In this document: positions 25,111 through 37,164 of the stretch, piece by piece
Layout of the letters: every line of letters begins with the position of its first letter
Numbering within the stretch: the stretch's first letter is position 1
DNA from: Pseudeuparius sepicola
Lineage: Eukaryota; Arthropoda; Insecta; Coleoptera; Anthribidae
Direction: 5' to 3'
NCBI GenBank assembly: GCA_963920635.1
Contig: OY987298.1
Coordinates: 38,533,787 to 38,597,786, forward strand
DNA length: 64,000 nucleotides
The notes under the pieces: model-generated
Told to the model about the DNA's origin: nothing
Database searches by the model: none
What the model saw: the letters and a program-made list of their open reading frames with translations, nothing else
Translations under genes and position numbers: made by a program

Positions 25111-25166
25111 TGTCTGTCTCATTATTAAATAATAATCAACAAAAATAAACTACATTTCATCATATA

Positions 25167-26559
25167 CACAGTAAAAAATCCGGTGTTAAATTTGACACGA
25201 AAAGTGGTCTACAAGTATAAGTCCACACCATATCTGGTAAATTTTACACCTTCTTTTTTGGTTAGTTTTACCAAATGTTCTGGTGTCAATAAGAACCATG
25301 CTGGTGTGAATATTTAACACGGCGTTGTGTAAGATTAACACCGTGTTGTGTACCTTTTACACACAATTTGGTCCAAATGGTGTAATTTAATTTATTTGGT
25401 ATTCCCATTTTCTTCTTCTTTCTCTCTTATAGTTTTACATATTATAAGTATACTATATTTTAAAGAAATTTCAAATGTCATTGATAAGTTCAAATTAGGG
25501 AAATGTGTTATTTGTAGGAAATAATAAATACATAGTAATAAGTAAAGAAAATAATTTATTTCAGTTCCAAAATATATGAATGCTTTCTTACAAATAGGTA
25601 TAAAAATATCAACATTTTCTTTCTTAAAGCTATAAATAAATATTCATTCTCACAGCGAAAAATATTTGATTATTAAAAAACCACAAACACAAGAAATGCT
25701 TTATGTTAGGAGGTTATTTATACTTATACAAATTCATACGATATTTCGATGCGACCAAACTATTTCGTACGAATTCTTATACAATGTCTTGCCTTACAGA
25801 ATTGTCCGTGTGAGACAAAAACAAACTTCAAATGTTGCGACACAGCTTTTTAGTTAGAAAGGCCTGTTCTCACAAGCACAATAGCAGATCCCAGCTAAGT
25901 CAGAGTCAATCAGCAGGCATCAGAACAGTCAGATAATTTAAAATCCGTCAATCAGATTCGCGACTGGTTTCTTCTCAAACTCATATCAACACAGTCGATG
26001 AGTATAGGTTAGGGGCTATCACACAGTACCTTTGGTCGTCACATCTGCATATCCGCCTGTCGTTTTAATCCATCTGACTTCACTATGAAATTTTACTTTA
26101 CATAACAACACCATTTTTGCTTGTCGATAGAATCACTTTTATACCTATTATACACGCCACGCGGTCAGGTCACACGTCACACAAACTGATAGGGTCCGTC
26201 GTGCAACACGTTCTACAAACGACTGATGCTACGGCTTCGATTTCCGAAGATTTTACACCCGTAACTGGCGAAATACCTTCCCCTCTCGCATGTCCCTAAC
26301 ACGAATTTGTGTTAATACGTTCAATTTAACACCGCTTAGTGTTAAGGAACAACGCATGGTGTGAACAAATAAGAAGCCGTGTTAGAAATACAAAAAAATA
26401 CATCCCTAAATGTTAAAATTAACGAATTTGTTGTAGTGTGAATTTTACCAAATGAGGTTTGGTTAAGATATTTGGAAACCACCAATTTTCGTGTCAATTT
26501 TTCACCAAATTTTTTTCACCACTTACACGAAGAGGATTTACACCGCTTTTTTTACCGTG
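25167..26559. mobile_element. Element with long diverged inverted repeats rich in GGTGTNAA, 1393 bp
   Basis: The left end is CACAGTAAAAAATCCGGTGT and the right end is the complement of CACGGTAAAAAAAGCGGTGT. About 230 bases inside each end are packed with GTGTTAA, GGTGTAA and TTGGTAAA motifs and their complements (NAACACNG, TTTACAC). The centre (25400-26290) has only short frames, such as 26117-26299. The superfamily and target duplication are not determined; the dense subterminal motif repeats would suit transposase binding. Confidence 0.6.
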
Positions 26560-26569
26560 TGGCAAGGAC

Positions 26570-27080
26570 TTATTGTACGAAACGGCGTCTACCTGGGCCG
26601 GGTGAGGAGCGCCAGCACGGGCCCGCCGGGAGCGGGGCATACCTGAGACCCACCCGGAGACGTTCCGTCAATACCCACCTGTCGATCAGCTGCTTTCATA
26701 AAAATACCGGCGCGGCGTTGTTACCGAACAGTTAATTTGATAAGCCGGGCCCCGGCTCGGAGCGAGGGCTCCTCAGCTCGACGAAAACGAATAAATGACG
26801 TTTAATTTACGTATGTTAATGAACAAGGTTTGCCAGAAAACAGCCGGGCTTCAAATTAAGGGCGACCGCGGAAAATGACAAAAATATTCAAATTTTACAA
26901 TCGGCCGGGGCGCAGAGGAAGACGAAAGGCATGTGCCTACATAATGGCGAAAGCAGTCAAGATTATATCACGAAGGCGGCCACCGCTGAGCGGTGGCAGT
27001 TGTTTCCAAGTTTTTCGTATTTCCTTCGACATCGATGACGTAGCGTTTCGTTTCAACAGGTGCAATTTCATTTACTGCAG
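26570..27080. other. GC-rich, non-repetitive island
   Basis: This stretch is markedly GC-rich and CpG-rich, with none of the window's repeat families. Two short plus-strand frames (26472-26735, 26875-27096) have no domain. It resembles a host CpG-containing promoter, 5' untranslated exon or conserved regulatory element more than a transposon. Confidence 0.35.
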
Positions 27081-27089
27081 TTGTTATTA

Positions 27090-28275
27090 TTGGTAAAAAA
27101 AATGCAAATAGGGGAAGTCACTCAACAATCATAATGAATTTAATAAACATCAATAATTACCGCACAGCAACTAACTTCTTTCAACTAATAAATGCCCATT
27201 TCTCATTTAACATCATGTTATTAATTATTATACCTTTACCTATACCTAACATTTTTGACACTGGTTTTGAATATTTATACATATTATAATTTTTACTAAA
27301 TATTTAATAACCGAAAGAAACTATTAAAGCATTGATATACTTACACTATTATTTAAAATGATCAGATATTATTTGTCGTAAGTCTTCATTTTATATATAA
27401 GTTTATAGCAAGTGCCAGAAAACCGTATATTCTCACATTAGTAGATATTTATTCAGTTTATATTCATTTTCTATTAGATTGTATTATATTTTAGAGCCCT
27501 GATGAAGATTATATAGGTATCAATCGATACGTTCGCGAAGAAATATAATACTAGTGCTTTGACCCTTTCTCAACTAGGCTAAACCCAAAACTATTAAAAA
27601 TTAAATTGTGAAAATCGATAAAAGTCTTTTTTGAACGAAACCTCCTTATTTTTATAATTTTACCTTATTTAGCATTAAAAATTCAAAAGTTTCCAAAGTC
27701 CATTTTCCGAGAAATCTATCGCGGCAGTTCGTGAGGGACACCCTGTATGCTAATGCGATAGGTGTGTAGTTTCCAACTAGCACAAAAACAAATCGTCTCA
27801 ACAATAATTATTTTATTAAGCATATTAAACTGTCTAACTCTCATGTCGCCTCGTACAAATTAACATATTGTACCTACTTACTTCTGTTACAAAATAATAA
27901 ATAATAATTGACAAATCACTTGGAATATTTCAAATAGCCTTGGCGAACTAGTTCTTTATGCCCAATGTTCATTAGCGCTTCCGCAGAGATCTCGTCTCGT
28001 GCTCTTACATATCTACCTACCAAAATTGCTTTGCTCTGAACTGTATATTATGTGGAACTAGAACTTTATCGTTTCAAGATGAAATCTGACTGATTCTTAA
28101 GGATTATCTGTAATGATCTACACGTGTTGTAGTAATTGTAGTATGATGATTCGCCGATCCGACGGAAATTTTTAGCTAGCAATGCCGCCGCCGATGTTCG
28201 AGCAATGTCCGTTATGGACCCTCTTCCATTAATGGTTTTCTATAGTATTCTCTCCTGTCTGTCCATAAACAACTA
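27090..28275. other. Unassigned DNA with two element relics
   Basis: Near 27498 GCCCTGATGAAG..ATCGATACGTTCGCGAAG resembles the motif before Penelope-like elements. A mariner-type terminus, GGGACACCCTGTATG, ends near 27757 without a visible partner. No gene. Confidence 0.3.
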
Positions 28276-28277
28276 TA

Positions 28278-30823
28278 CAGGGTGGTTCACTTTTATGTGG
28301 TAGAACTTTAACATTAGATAGAAAAAGATAATCTAAAATGAAAATTTTATATCAACATATATCGGGGAAAGCTTAGTTTCCGAGATACAGGGCGTTGAAG
28401 TGTTGGAAAAAATATGAAGTATTTTTTACACTGTCCGAACCAGTGGAGATATTTAAACCAAATTTGATGTGTAGTACCACCTTTTTGACTACGATATTTA
28501 GTGATAATATGAAGGTCCTGAAATAACCAGTGGTGGAGTTATGGGTTTTCACTATCACTAAATTTAAAAAGTAATTAGTACGGACCTGTCTCATCAACGT
28601 AAATTTTTTTTTCGTAAAGTTCTTTCAATTCTCTACAAAAAGTGTATCTTGACATTTTTTTGTATCTGCCACGGTTGTGTAGTAAATAAATTATTTCGTT
28701 TCCATCTCAGCCTTTTTTGCCTAAAAATGTGTTTTCTAAGATTATTGATAAATATCGCAAATAACAGAAATTAATTATGGAACACTTATCGGATTCAGCT
28801 ATTTTATTTTTAATTTTATGGAATAAATTTTAAAAATAAATTGGCACTTGGTTTGAGGTACATTACTTTATTATCATTTTAACATTTTTATCAAATCCGT
28901 ATTATTTCTTAATAATTTTTATAATTCTAAATTTGTAGAATTCTAAATTATACCACGACGAGTAAAACATGATTCTTCCGCCCATAAAATGTTATTTAAA
29001 AATTGTCTTATTTCCTTTGACTACAAAATCCATCGGCAAAATACTAATGTCCTTTCTGCATCGCCGTACTGGTGAAGATAAGTGTGCCATGGAAAAGAAA
29101 ATCTTATTGACAGTTAATAATACAATAATCTGTCATCCAGTAGATGAACGTAGCAGCGCCGCAGTTTGTCTTTGTTAATAATTAAAATGCCGTTCCAATT
29201 TACAAATGAAGAGCAGGCTGACATCCATTTCTGCTATGGAGTTGCAAATGGGAACTCTGCGGAAGCAGCCAGAGAATACCGGAGGCGATTTCCAAATAGG
29301 CGCCATCCGCGTCCCTCGGTGTTTGTTAACATGCACCGGCAATTCAGAACTCGCGGTCTGAGAACTAGAATCGTCGAACGAGGAAATGAAAACAATATCC
29401 AACAAGTCAGACGCAACAATGAGATTCTTCGTGAATTCGATAGGAATCCTACAACAAGTAGCAGAAGAGTGTCAGTGGCCCTAGGTCTGCAATTTTGCGA
29501 GCTTTAAAAAGAGATCACAGGCATGCGTATCATCTACAACCCGTACAAGGTTTAAGGCCCGGCGATGCAGAAAGAAGATTAGTGTTTTGCCGATGGATTT
29601 TGGAGTCAATTGAAGGAAATAGACAATTTTTAAATAACATTTTATGGACGGACGAGTCGTGTTTTACTCGTCGTGGAGTAGTAAACTTTCATAATCAGCA
29701 TATTTGGGCACAAGAAAACCCACATGCAATCCGGCCAAGAAATTTTCAGGTCGAATTTAGTGTCAATGTTTGGATTGGACTGTACAACCATCATCTGTTT
29801 GGACCCTTTTTTTGCCACAGCGAGTGAATGGTGACAATTTTTTGGAGTTTTTAGTAGCTGAGCATAATAATATGTGGGAAGACATTCCTTTAAACTTAAG
29901 ATTGTTGGCTTGGTTCCAACTTGACGGCTGTCCTGCACATTTTCACCGAAATGTGAGGAACTGGTTAAATAATAACTTTCCAAATAGGTGGATCGGACGA
30001 GGGGGACCGGTCACTTGGCCACCACGTTCTCCGGACCTCTGGACTTCTTCGTATGGGGATTTTTAAAAGAACAAGTCTATGCGACTCCTGTAGAAACAAG
30101 GGAACAACTTATTGATCGTATCAGAAATGCGTGCGATGAATTGAGAAATGGCAATTTAATCGATGCTGTTCAAGCCGTTAGGCGTCGAAGTGAATTATGT
30201 GTGCAACAGAATGGATCACATTTTAAACAATTGTTGAATGTTGTACAAATTTAGAATTATAAAAATTATTAAGAAATAATACTAGATTTGATAAAAATGT
30301 TAAAATGATAATAAAGTAATGTACCTCAAACCAAGTGCCAGTTTATTTTTAAAATTGTTTCCATAAAATTAAAAATAAAATAGCTGAATCCGATAAGTGT
30401 TCCATAATTAATTTCTGTTATTTGCGATATTTATCAATAATCTTAGAAAACACATTTTTAGGCAAAAAAGGCTGAGATAGAAACGAAATAATTTATTTAC
30501 TACACAACCGTGGCAGATACAAAAAAATGTCAAGATACACTTTTTGTAGTGAAAACCCATAACTCCACCACTGGTTATTTCAGGACCTTCATATTATCAC
30601 TAAATATCGTAGTCAAAAAGGTGGTACTACACATCAAATTTGGTTTAAATATCTCCACTGGTTCGGACAGTGTAAAAAATACTTCATATTTTTTCCAACA
30701 CTTCAACGCCCTGTATCTCGGAAACTAAGCTTTCCCCGATATATGTTGATATAAAATTTTCATTTTAGATTATCTTTTTCTATCTAATGTTAAAGTCCTA
30801 CCACATAAAAGTGAACCACCCTG
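28278..30823 (+). mobile_element. IS630/mariner-type transposon with ~600-bp inverted repeats, 2546 bp
   Basis: The ends CAGGGTGGTTCACTTTTATG are inverted and flanked by TA (28276-28277, 30824-30825). The arms run about 28278-28950 and 30242-30823 and match almost perfectly, apart from an ~80-bp block present only in the left arm (about 28590-28660). The right arm begins at the transposase stop codon. The central transposase is recognisable but frame-broken. A 348-bp derivative at 59347-59694 shares the left arm nearly base for base, so the family moved recently. The conserved ~60-codon frame in each arm copy is arm sequence, not a gene. Confidence 0.93.
29187..30254 (+). pseudogene. IS630/mariner-type transposase, frame-broken
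   Basis: A DDE transposase of about 350 codons spread over four frames. The N-terminus from ATG 29187 (MPFQFTNEEQADIHFCYGV) matches the DUF4817-like helix-turn-helix region common in insect transposases, with GNSAEAAREYRRRFPNRRHP. The catalytic core has WTDES (first D at 29651), QLDGCPAHFH (second D at 29923) and PPRSPD (third D at 30034), followed in another frame by LDFFVWG. I count 36 residues between the second and third D, so it is DD36D-like. Breaks lie near 29490, 29820 and 30038. Start codon context is ordinary and no introns are evident. It should be inactive as it stands; function is known from the family, breaks are seen directly. Confidence 0.9.
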
Positions 30824-31755
30824 TATAGAGACCAAAAAAATGCAAAATTTCGCTTCTGGCCTTCTCTCTATATAATAAGTCGTATCATTCTTAACTGGAA
30901 GGATTTGTTAGTTAATATCCGTAATTTTAACTTGCATACAGGGGAAACTTGGAAATATCTTGAAAAATATTCATTTTTCAGAGTTACCGAAAAAGTTTCT
31001 CAATGAAATCTCTAGGAAAAACTGTTTTTAAGCCTACTCGCTCAGAAGGTTACTTAATTGCAGTATAGGCGGTGGCTTGAAAAATTGCCTATTTTATGTA
31101 CCTACTTTTAATCAATGTATCAAAGAACCAGGTACATATCCAATCTATTGCGCTAGCCTGATTCACAATTTTGCTGAAGAACAAAATGAAAATTTTGTTT
31201 GGTCTGTTAATTTTCGCCATGGCGACGTTCTGTTTTCAGGAAAATAATTTTACTATAGGATGAAAAATACGTCCATGTACAAGAGCCAAAGTCACGATTT
31301 CTTGGCTGCAAATAGTCGAGCACTGTTGCAATACTTAGGCGCAATTTTGCAAGGTTTTATGTATGAGGAAAGGTTTCAAATGGCACTTCATATCCAAGCA
31401 TTCTTCTTGTCGTATATCGTTAGCGAGATACGCCGTCGAAAGTAAGATGGGAAGCCGTTACGTTTTTAGCATAGAGGAATGAAATATGGACTTTTATCTA
31501 CTTATTTTTCTCAGTGATTAATGGCAGATATTAGAGAGTGAGACAAAACGCGTCTTGTTCAAAGTCAAGAGATGATAAATTCGACCAACCACTCAAAAGA
31601 TAATATATGTCATGTCGCTGCCTTATTAATATCTTCTTTGCTCGCTATTAATCAAGAAAATGCAACTAAAAAGGCAGAGATATAAAGGGTGTAAGAATGT
31701 AGTTTGTAAAGTATTGGAACAAATTATATATTATCTGGAAAGAATGTTCTTTTGT

Positions 31756-31800
31756 GTACAGAGTGTCCCGGTTAAGACGTTACGAGCGATAATCTCGGTA
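31756..31800. repeat. Lone mariner-type terminus
   Basis: TACAGAGTGTCCCGGTTAAG resembles the TA-CAGGGTGTCC ends of other elements here. No matching right end was found downstream. Confidence 0.35.
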
Positions 31801-31864
31801 ATTTTTAGGACAAATTGGTGAGTAAAAAACTAAACCGTTGTAGATTTTTCCAAGGAATTGAATG

Positions 31865-32145
31865 CCGCCACAGAGAAGACCGGACTACAGAGAGTTCATC
31901 TTGCCAAATATGTCAAATGGGGCCCAACTCTAAACGGTAATTAATCCATTGTAGGTCACTGTGGATCTTCTTTCTCAGTTTTAAATTTTAAATTTAATAA
32001 TAAATGAAGAACGCAGCATCATTCATAGTTTATCTGAACAACCTTATCGGGTGTGTGAAAAATTATGGAAAAGTTGGGCTCCAGTTGACATATTTGACAA
32101 GATGGACTCTCTGTATTCTGGTCTTCTCTGTGATGCCGCCAAGAA
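31865..32145. mobile_element. Small foldback element, about 280 bp
   Basis: GCCGCCACAGAGAAGACC at the left is answered by GGTCTTCTCTGTGATGCCGCC at the right, and the ~70-bp arms match with few differences (ACAGAGAGTTCATCTTG, AAATATGTCAA). The spacer of about 140 bp has no coding sequence. Target duplication not determined. Confidence 0.75.
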
Positions 32146-32149
32146 AAAA

Positions 32150-34670
32150 ATGGGCTACAAAAAAGATTCGGCTTCTTCTCTACCCAAAACTGTTAATAGA
32201 AATATCAAAACGAACAAAAGAAATAGTTAAACAACCGACAAGGCTAGGGTATTCCACAAACACTATAAACAGCCGATTCAGTGCAAAAGAATTAACTACT
32301 CGTACGACACAATAACGTAACTCGCAATGAATTTAATATAATAACCGTGTGCTAATGAATTCAAAAATTGAGAACTTTTTCACAACAAAAGACAATTAAG
32401 CGCTGATAAGGTCATCAGAAGACATTAAGAGACCACAAAGGCACAGCAAATCTGGGTAATGAGTTATTCTTTCATAGAGGTGGCAAAGCCCGAACTTCAA
32501 ATGACATTATTGACAAAAATACTCACCCCAGATTCCTGCGTAGCCACAGCCAGGACCAAAAGCCGTTAACCCTCGCTGCTTAGCTTCAAACGGATCTAGA
32601 ACCTTGTCTTTGGCACGTACTAAAATCTATTTCACATGCGAAACCTCTCCGTTATAGTTACACGAAAATTAAACAAAAAAAATATTAGCACAACCCGTCA
32701 ACTGAATCACAAAAAGTACCTCAGCACTGAATCAACTCCAAACGAATATTTTACAAGTGCATAACCTCACGCGAAGCACCTCACCTGTCGTGTTTACGAA
32801 ATGAGAGAAAAATCCTGGAAAATTTCCCATTATAACCTTGATCTCTCGAAAATCGCACTTCCGGGTTTCGAGATTAAAACGTCAAAATAGAAGAATTTTC
32901 CTCGAAAATTTCATGTCGACAGGGTACCTACAACCAATAAAACACAAGTATTTCTTAACGTTGCCATGGCAACTTGTGTATTTTTTCGGAAATCACCCTC
33001 CTATAAGCACCTAGCTGTAAGATTAATAAGTGGAAATCTCCCTCCTATACAACAACACCAGTCACCATATGTCTCCAATTTAATTGTATTTTCAAGTAGT
33101 TTTGACATGAAATTTTCGTACCGAATCTCCTGCGGGCATGAATTAAAATTCCGGAAATTTGTTCTCGGTTGCGAATTTTTTAAGAAAATTCGCACCTCGA
33201 AAAAAATTTACGGAAATAATTCATGCTCTAGGGAGATTATAAAATCGTCAGACCGCACAAAATATAATGGTTAGGCCAAAACATTTCGTGGTCAGTTCAC
33301 AACTAATTAAAGTTAGGCGGTCCTTTTTAAACAACTAGCAGCAAGTTTTAATCTGTTGATCAGATACATACCTCATTGTAACTAAATAGTTTATTGTATT
33401 AAATTGTTCAAAGTTATTTTAGAGTGAAGGACACAGCGTACCTCAATACTGAATATCAACAAAACTATTGCGAAAGTTCATAACATTTCGATAGGTAACA
33501 CGCAAATCACCTCTGTGATAGAGGTGAATATAAACGCCAAGTCATTTTTTGATCTGCCAAACCCTTAATTCAATCCTTTTTCCACACGCTACACTGCCTT
33601 TGGGTTTTCGAGGTCGGAATAGTATAAGAAATCATTGGGTGAACATGGCATAAGTGAGATTTAGTACCTATTTTTCTGTTTTGAAAAATCGAATTTTCCA
33701 TATGTTTTCCCCGGGGGCCAAACACCCAAATTACTATTTTCCGACTCAGCATCGATTTACCTTTCAACCCTCTCCAAGGCATAAATAAATGAGAAAATCA
33801 GTAAGGAAAATCTGTCACTGTCTGACGGTCTATAACGGAGACTTGAATAAATTCCGTTACACGCCAAATATCAAATCTGAATTGGACGTCCTAAATGCAA
33901 ATGTTCTCAAACAAATCATTCGGACGTCGAAATTGGCTCGACCGGAATCACAACAATTTCTAATAATTACGGTAGTATAAGGTAGGCGATCATCGCGGAA
34001 CGGTCGAGCGGCCCAGTACTTTTCTTTCAATGCGAAACGGCGGCGGACATTTATTTTCCGTCTAAATAGCGTGTGTGTTTGCCGTGTATATCATGTCAAC
34101 GAGAACTTTATTATTTACCCAGACCCCCTCGGCGATGCACCGGCTGGTTTAATTTAAAATCCAATAAGACAATGCAAAAGAGAGTATCGGGCCTCGGGGG
34201 AGCTTCCAGCGTATCGTTCAGGGGAGCCCCATTTGTAATGTTATATCAACGAGTGCATGCACCTAAAAAGATGGAAAACTCTGGAGAGAACAACATTCAT
34301 ATAGCTTGTTTCTAAAATACATTCCTGGGTATTTTCCTATGTTCCATCAAAATAAGATAAATTTCACAAAATGGTGGGCACTGAATGTTAAACATATTTT
34401 AGTATACACAACAAGTTATGGAATGGCCCCAGATTCTACACGAGTGAAAAGTTTGTAATCCGAGCGGAAGGCAAGGACTACGGATCGCAAAAAAAAACAC
34501 AAAATAAGGTACCTTATTTGTCAGACGTAACCATAGCAACCGAACAAAGATTGTCAAAGCCACAACCGACTTAAATTGAACACGAAACAAGGCTTGCGGG
34601 TCCACCGCGGCCTAGACGTTTCCGTTAAGTTGACTTGAAAAGTGCCTGCACCCTGCGCTCTGCGCTAACT
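32150..34670. other. Non-repetitive tract
   Basis: No element ends found over 2.5 kb, which is unusual in this window. The part at about 33780-34640 is less AT-rich. Short frames (32966-33274, 33789-33980, 34073-34315) show no domain. It is a candidate for host intron or regulatory DNA. Confidence 0.35.
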
Positions 34671-34676
34671 GATATA

Positions 34677-36397
34677 CAGGGTGGCCCACCACGAACTGCA
34701 TCGATCTATATATGGAAAACTAAAAATAGGAAATTTCTGAAAATTTGGCACCTCACCAATGCCGATGGGCGCTGCTTAACTAAAATATTTTGGTGAATCT
34801 GTCACTTCCGGTTATACCGGAACTTATCTCAAATGGAACACCCTGCATATTATTGCATTTTTGGATTCTAGGCATCATTTTGGAACAAAAACATGCAACA
34901 TGTCCTATGTCTAAATCCAACCGTTTTTGAGATATTTGCAATTTTCCGAAAAAAATTACAGGTCAATTAGCAATTTATACAAGGAAACCGCGAAATTTCA
35001 AAACGAATTTTTGGCATCGTGTAACAGAAGCCCTATCCTAGTGATCTCTGCTGAGAAATAAATCCGTTCTTATACAGGGTGTTCACAAAATATGAATAAA
35101 AATTACATTCAAAATGTGCTTAAATATCGAAATTTTCAAATGGAAACCCCCATTTTTTTAATGCGATCTTATTCACCACTAGAAATGATGACAACTTTGT
35201 GTACCATACCTAAATGCAGTAACTTTCGATTAATTTACGAAAAACTCACTTCTCGCCCATAAAATGCTGGGTTTGCTTAACGCTTGGAAAATCATATTAG
35301 CCGTGGACGTTGAAAAGACAATCGCGGCTGAGGAAATGTCACTTGGTTTATAAAATTATTGTCAACAATAATGCCGGCGCGCTTAGATTACACAAACGAA
35401 GATTGTTTAAATCTGTTTATTATCTACGGAGAATGCAACGAAGTAATATCAAGAACGTGCGAGATATTTGGGGCTCGCTATCCACAAAAAACAAAACCAT
35501 CGCCAAACACAGTTAAAAAAATAATACAAACCCACACAAACAGTGTGGATGTGTCAGAGAAAGTTCACTTAAAAATAAGCCTATTTTTACTGGCCTAAAT
35601 TACACTACATTAAAACACTAAGAGACTAATAGTTAAAGAAATAACAAAATTTTAAACAGTATGGATGTATCAAAGTATGGATGTATAAAGCAAGTGACAT
35701 TTTCTCAGCTGCGATTGTCTTTTCAACGTCCACGGCTAATATGATTTTCCAAGCGTTAAGCAAACTTCGCATTTTATGGGCGAAAAGTGGGTTTTTCGTA
35801 AATTAATCGAAAATTACTGCATTTAGGTACAGGAAACCTTACACAAAGTTGTCATCGTTTTTAGTGGTGAATAAGATCGCATTAAAAAAAAATGGGGGTT
35901 TCCATTTGAAAATTTCGAGATTTAAGCACATTTTGAATGTAATTTTTATTCATATTTTGTGAACACCCTGTATAAGAACGGATTTATTTCTCAGCAGAGA
36001 TCACTAGGTCGGGGCTTCTGCTACACGATGCCAAAAATTCGTTTTGAAATTTCGCGGTTTCCTCGTATAAATTGATAATTGACTTTAGGTCTGCACCTAT
36101 AATTTTTTTTCGGAAAAATGCAAATATCCCAAAAACGGTTGGATTTAGACATGGGACATGTTGCATGTTTTTGTTCCAAAATGATGCCTAGAATCCAAAA
36201 ATGCAATAATGTACAGGGTGTTCTATTTGAGATAAGAAAGTTGATATCGACTTCCGGTATAACCGGAAGTGCCAGATTCACCAAAATATTTTAGTTGAGC
36301 AGCGCCCATCGGAATTGGTGAGGTGCCAAATTTCCAGAATTTTCCTAATTTTAGTTTTCCATATATAGATCGATGCAGTTCGTGGTGGGCCACCCTG
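34677..36397. mobile_element. TA-flanked giant palindrome with transposase remnant, 1721 bp
   Basis: The ends CAGGGTGGCCCACCACGAAC are inverted and beside TA (34675-34676, 36398-36399). Arms of about 670-700 bases (34677-35347; 35693-36397) are near-perfect reverse complements. Each arm contains inner CAGGGTGTTC termini (near 34842, 35075, 35970, 36208), so the arm looks like stacked or nested ends. The only unique part, 35348-35692, codes for the N-terminal domain of a transposase. It must have been moved by a transposase encoded elsewhere. Confidence 0.9.
35371..35598 (+). CDS. Isolated DUF4817-like DNA-binding domain (transposase N-terminus)
   Basis: A 76-codon frame starting MPARLDYTNEDCLNLFIIYG, followed by ECNE and RYPQKTKPSPNTVKKIIQT. 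This has the same layout as the start of the transposase at 29187 (YTNEE..D..FCYG, RRFPNRRHPRPSVF), which is known as the helix-turn-helix part that binds the element ends. It stops just after the domain, with no catalytic D residues anywhere in the element. An in-frame ATG also lies upstream at 35359. It may be a plain relic, or a small DNA-binding protein able to compete with full transposase; the sequence alone does not decide. Confidence 0.6.
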   Translation: MPARLDYTNEDCLNLFIIYGECNEVISRTCEIFGARYPQKTKPSPNTVKKIIQTHTNSVDVSEKVHLKISLFLLA

Positions 36398-36399
36398 TA

Positions 36400-37160
36400 T
36401 TTGTTCGAATATTACGACGAGACAGTGTGACTGCCCAGTCTGTATTGGTTAGTGTTGGTGGCAGTGTCTTTTTGCAAATAATCTTGTTTGTGCTAAATAT
36501 TGTTATGGTTTGCGTTTATTTACACAAGCTGTATATACTGTCGGAGGATTTATCTAAAAGTTGTAAACGAAAAGGAGTTTAATTTTATTAGTTCCTAAAG
36601 CCTCAAAAAGTCTAGGACTTTTTGAACAAATTGTAATAATACCTTGAGGTAGGTATAGGATTCTGTGGTATAGGTTTTATGCGAGCTTGAAGGCAGGCGA
36701 TCAACCTCTGTATTCGCTTTTGGTTTTGAAAAGGGCGGAAATTTAGGAATAAAATTATTAGCTGCCTTTCCAATCACAAGAGAACAAACTAAAATAAACA
36801 TAATAACATAGAATCCAATAAATATGTCAGTTTTGTAAAAAAATCCAAATAGGATGATTTTTTCAAGGTTGCTTGGGGACTGTCTCCCGAATAATGTCCA
36901 ACCAAAAGATCACAGTCGAACTCCTGGTATGAATTGCGCTATAGGGTGGTTTCCTAAGCAATAGGGGTGGTTTCCTAAAAATTTTTTAGAGCAAAATGAC
37001 TAATAAAAATTTTAGGGGAACAACAACAACAACTTGTCTTTATAAAAAATAATTGTATCTCAAGTACCGTCTTGTAAACATTTTTTACAAAAAAAATGAC
37101 ATCTATAAAAATTTTTGGGGATAAACTTCTGGTGAATTTTATCTTATAATTTTTTTGTGT
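36400..37160. repeat. Relic of a repeat shared with the hAT at 48.7 kb
   Basis: About 36870-37060 matches 49060-49160: GACTGTCTCCCGAATAATGTCC, AAAAGATCACAGTCGAACTCC and AATTGCGCTATAGGGTGGTTTC have clear diverged counterparts there. Next to the LTR element, GTCTTGTAAACATTTTTTAC near 37068 is repeated in reverse near 41125 on its far side, so the LTR element landed inside an older inverted-repeat sequence. Confidence 0.5.
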
Positions 37161-37164
37161 CTCT

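Noticed and set aside
28373..28597. Conserved ~60-codon frame (KTHNSTTGYFRTF) repeated at 30510-30728 and 59442-59627
   Set aside because: All three are the same inverted-repeat arm of one transposon family. Identity reflects recent copying, and the arm is read in whichever orientation it sits.
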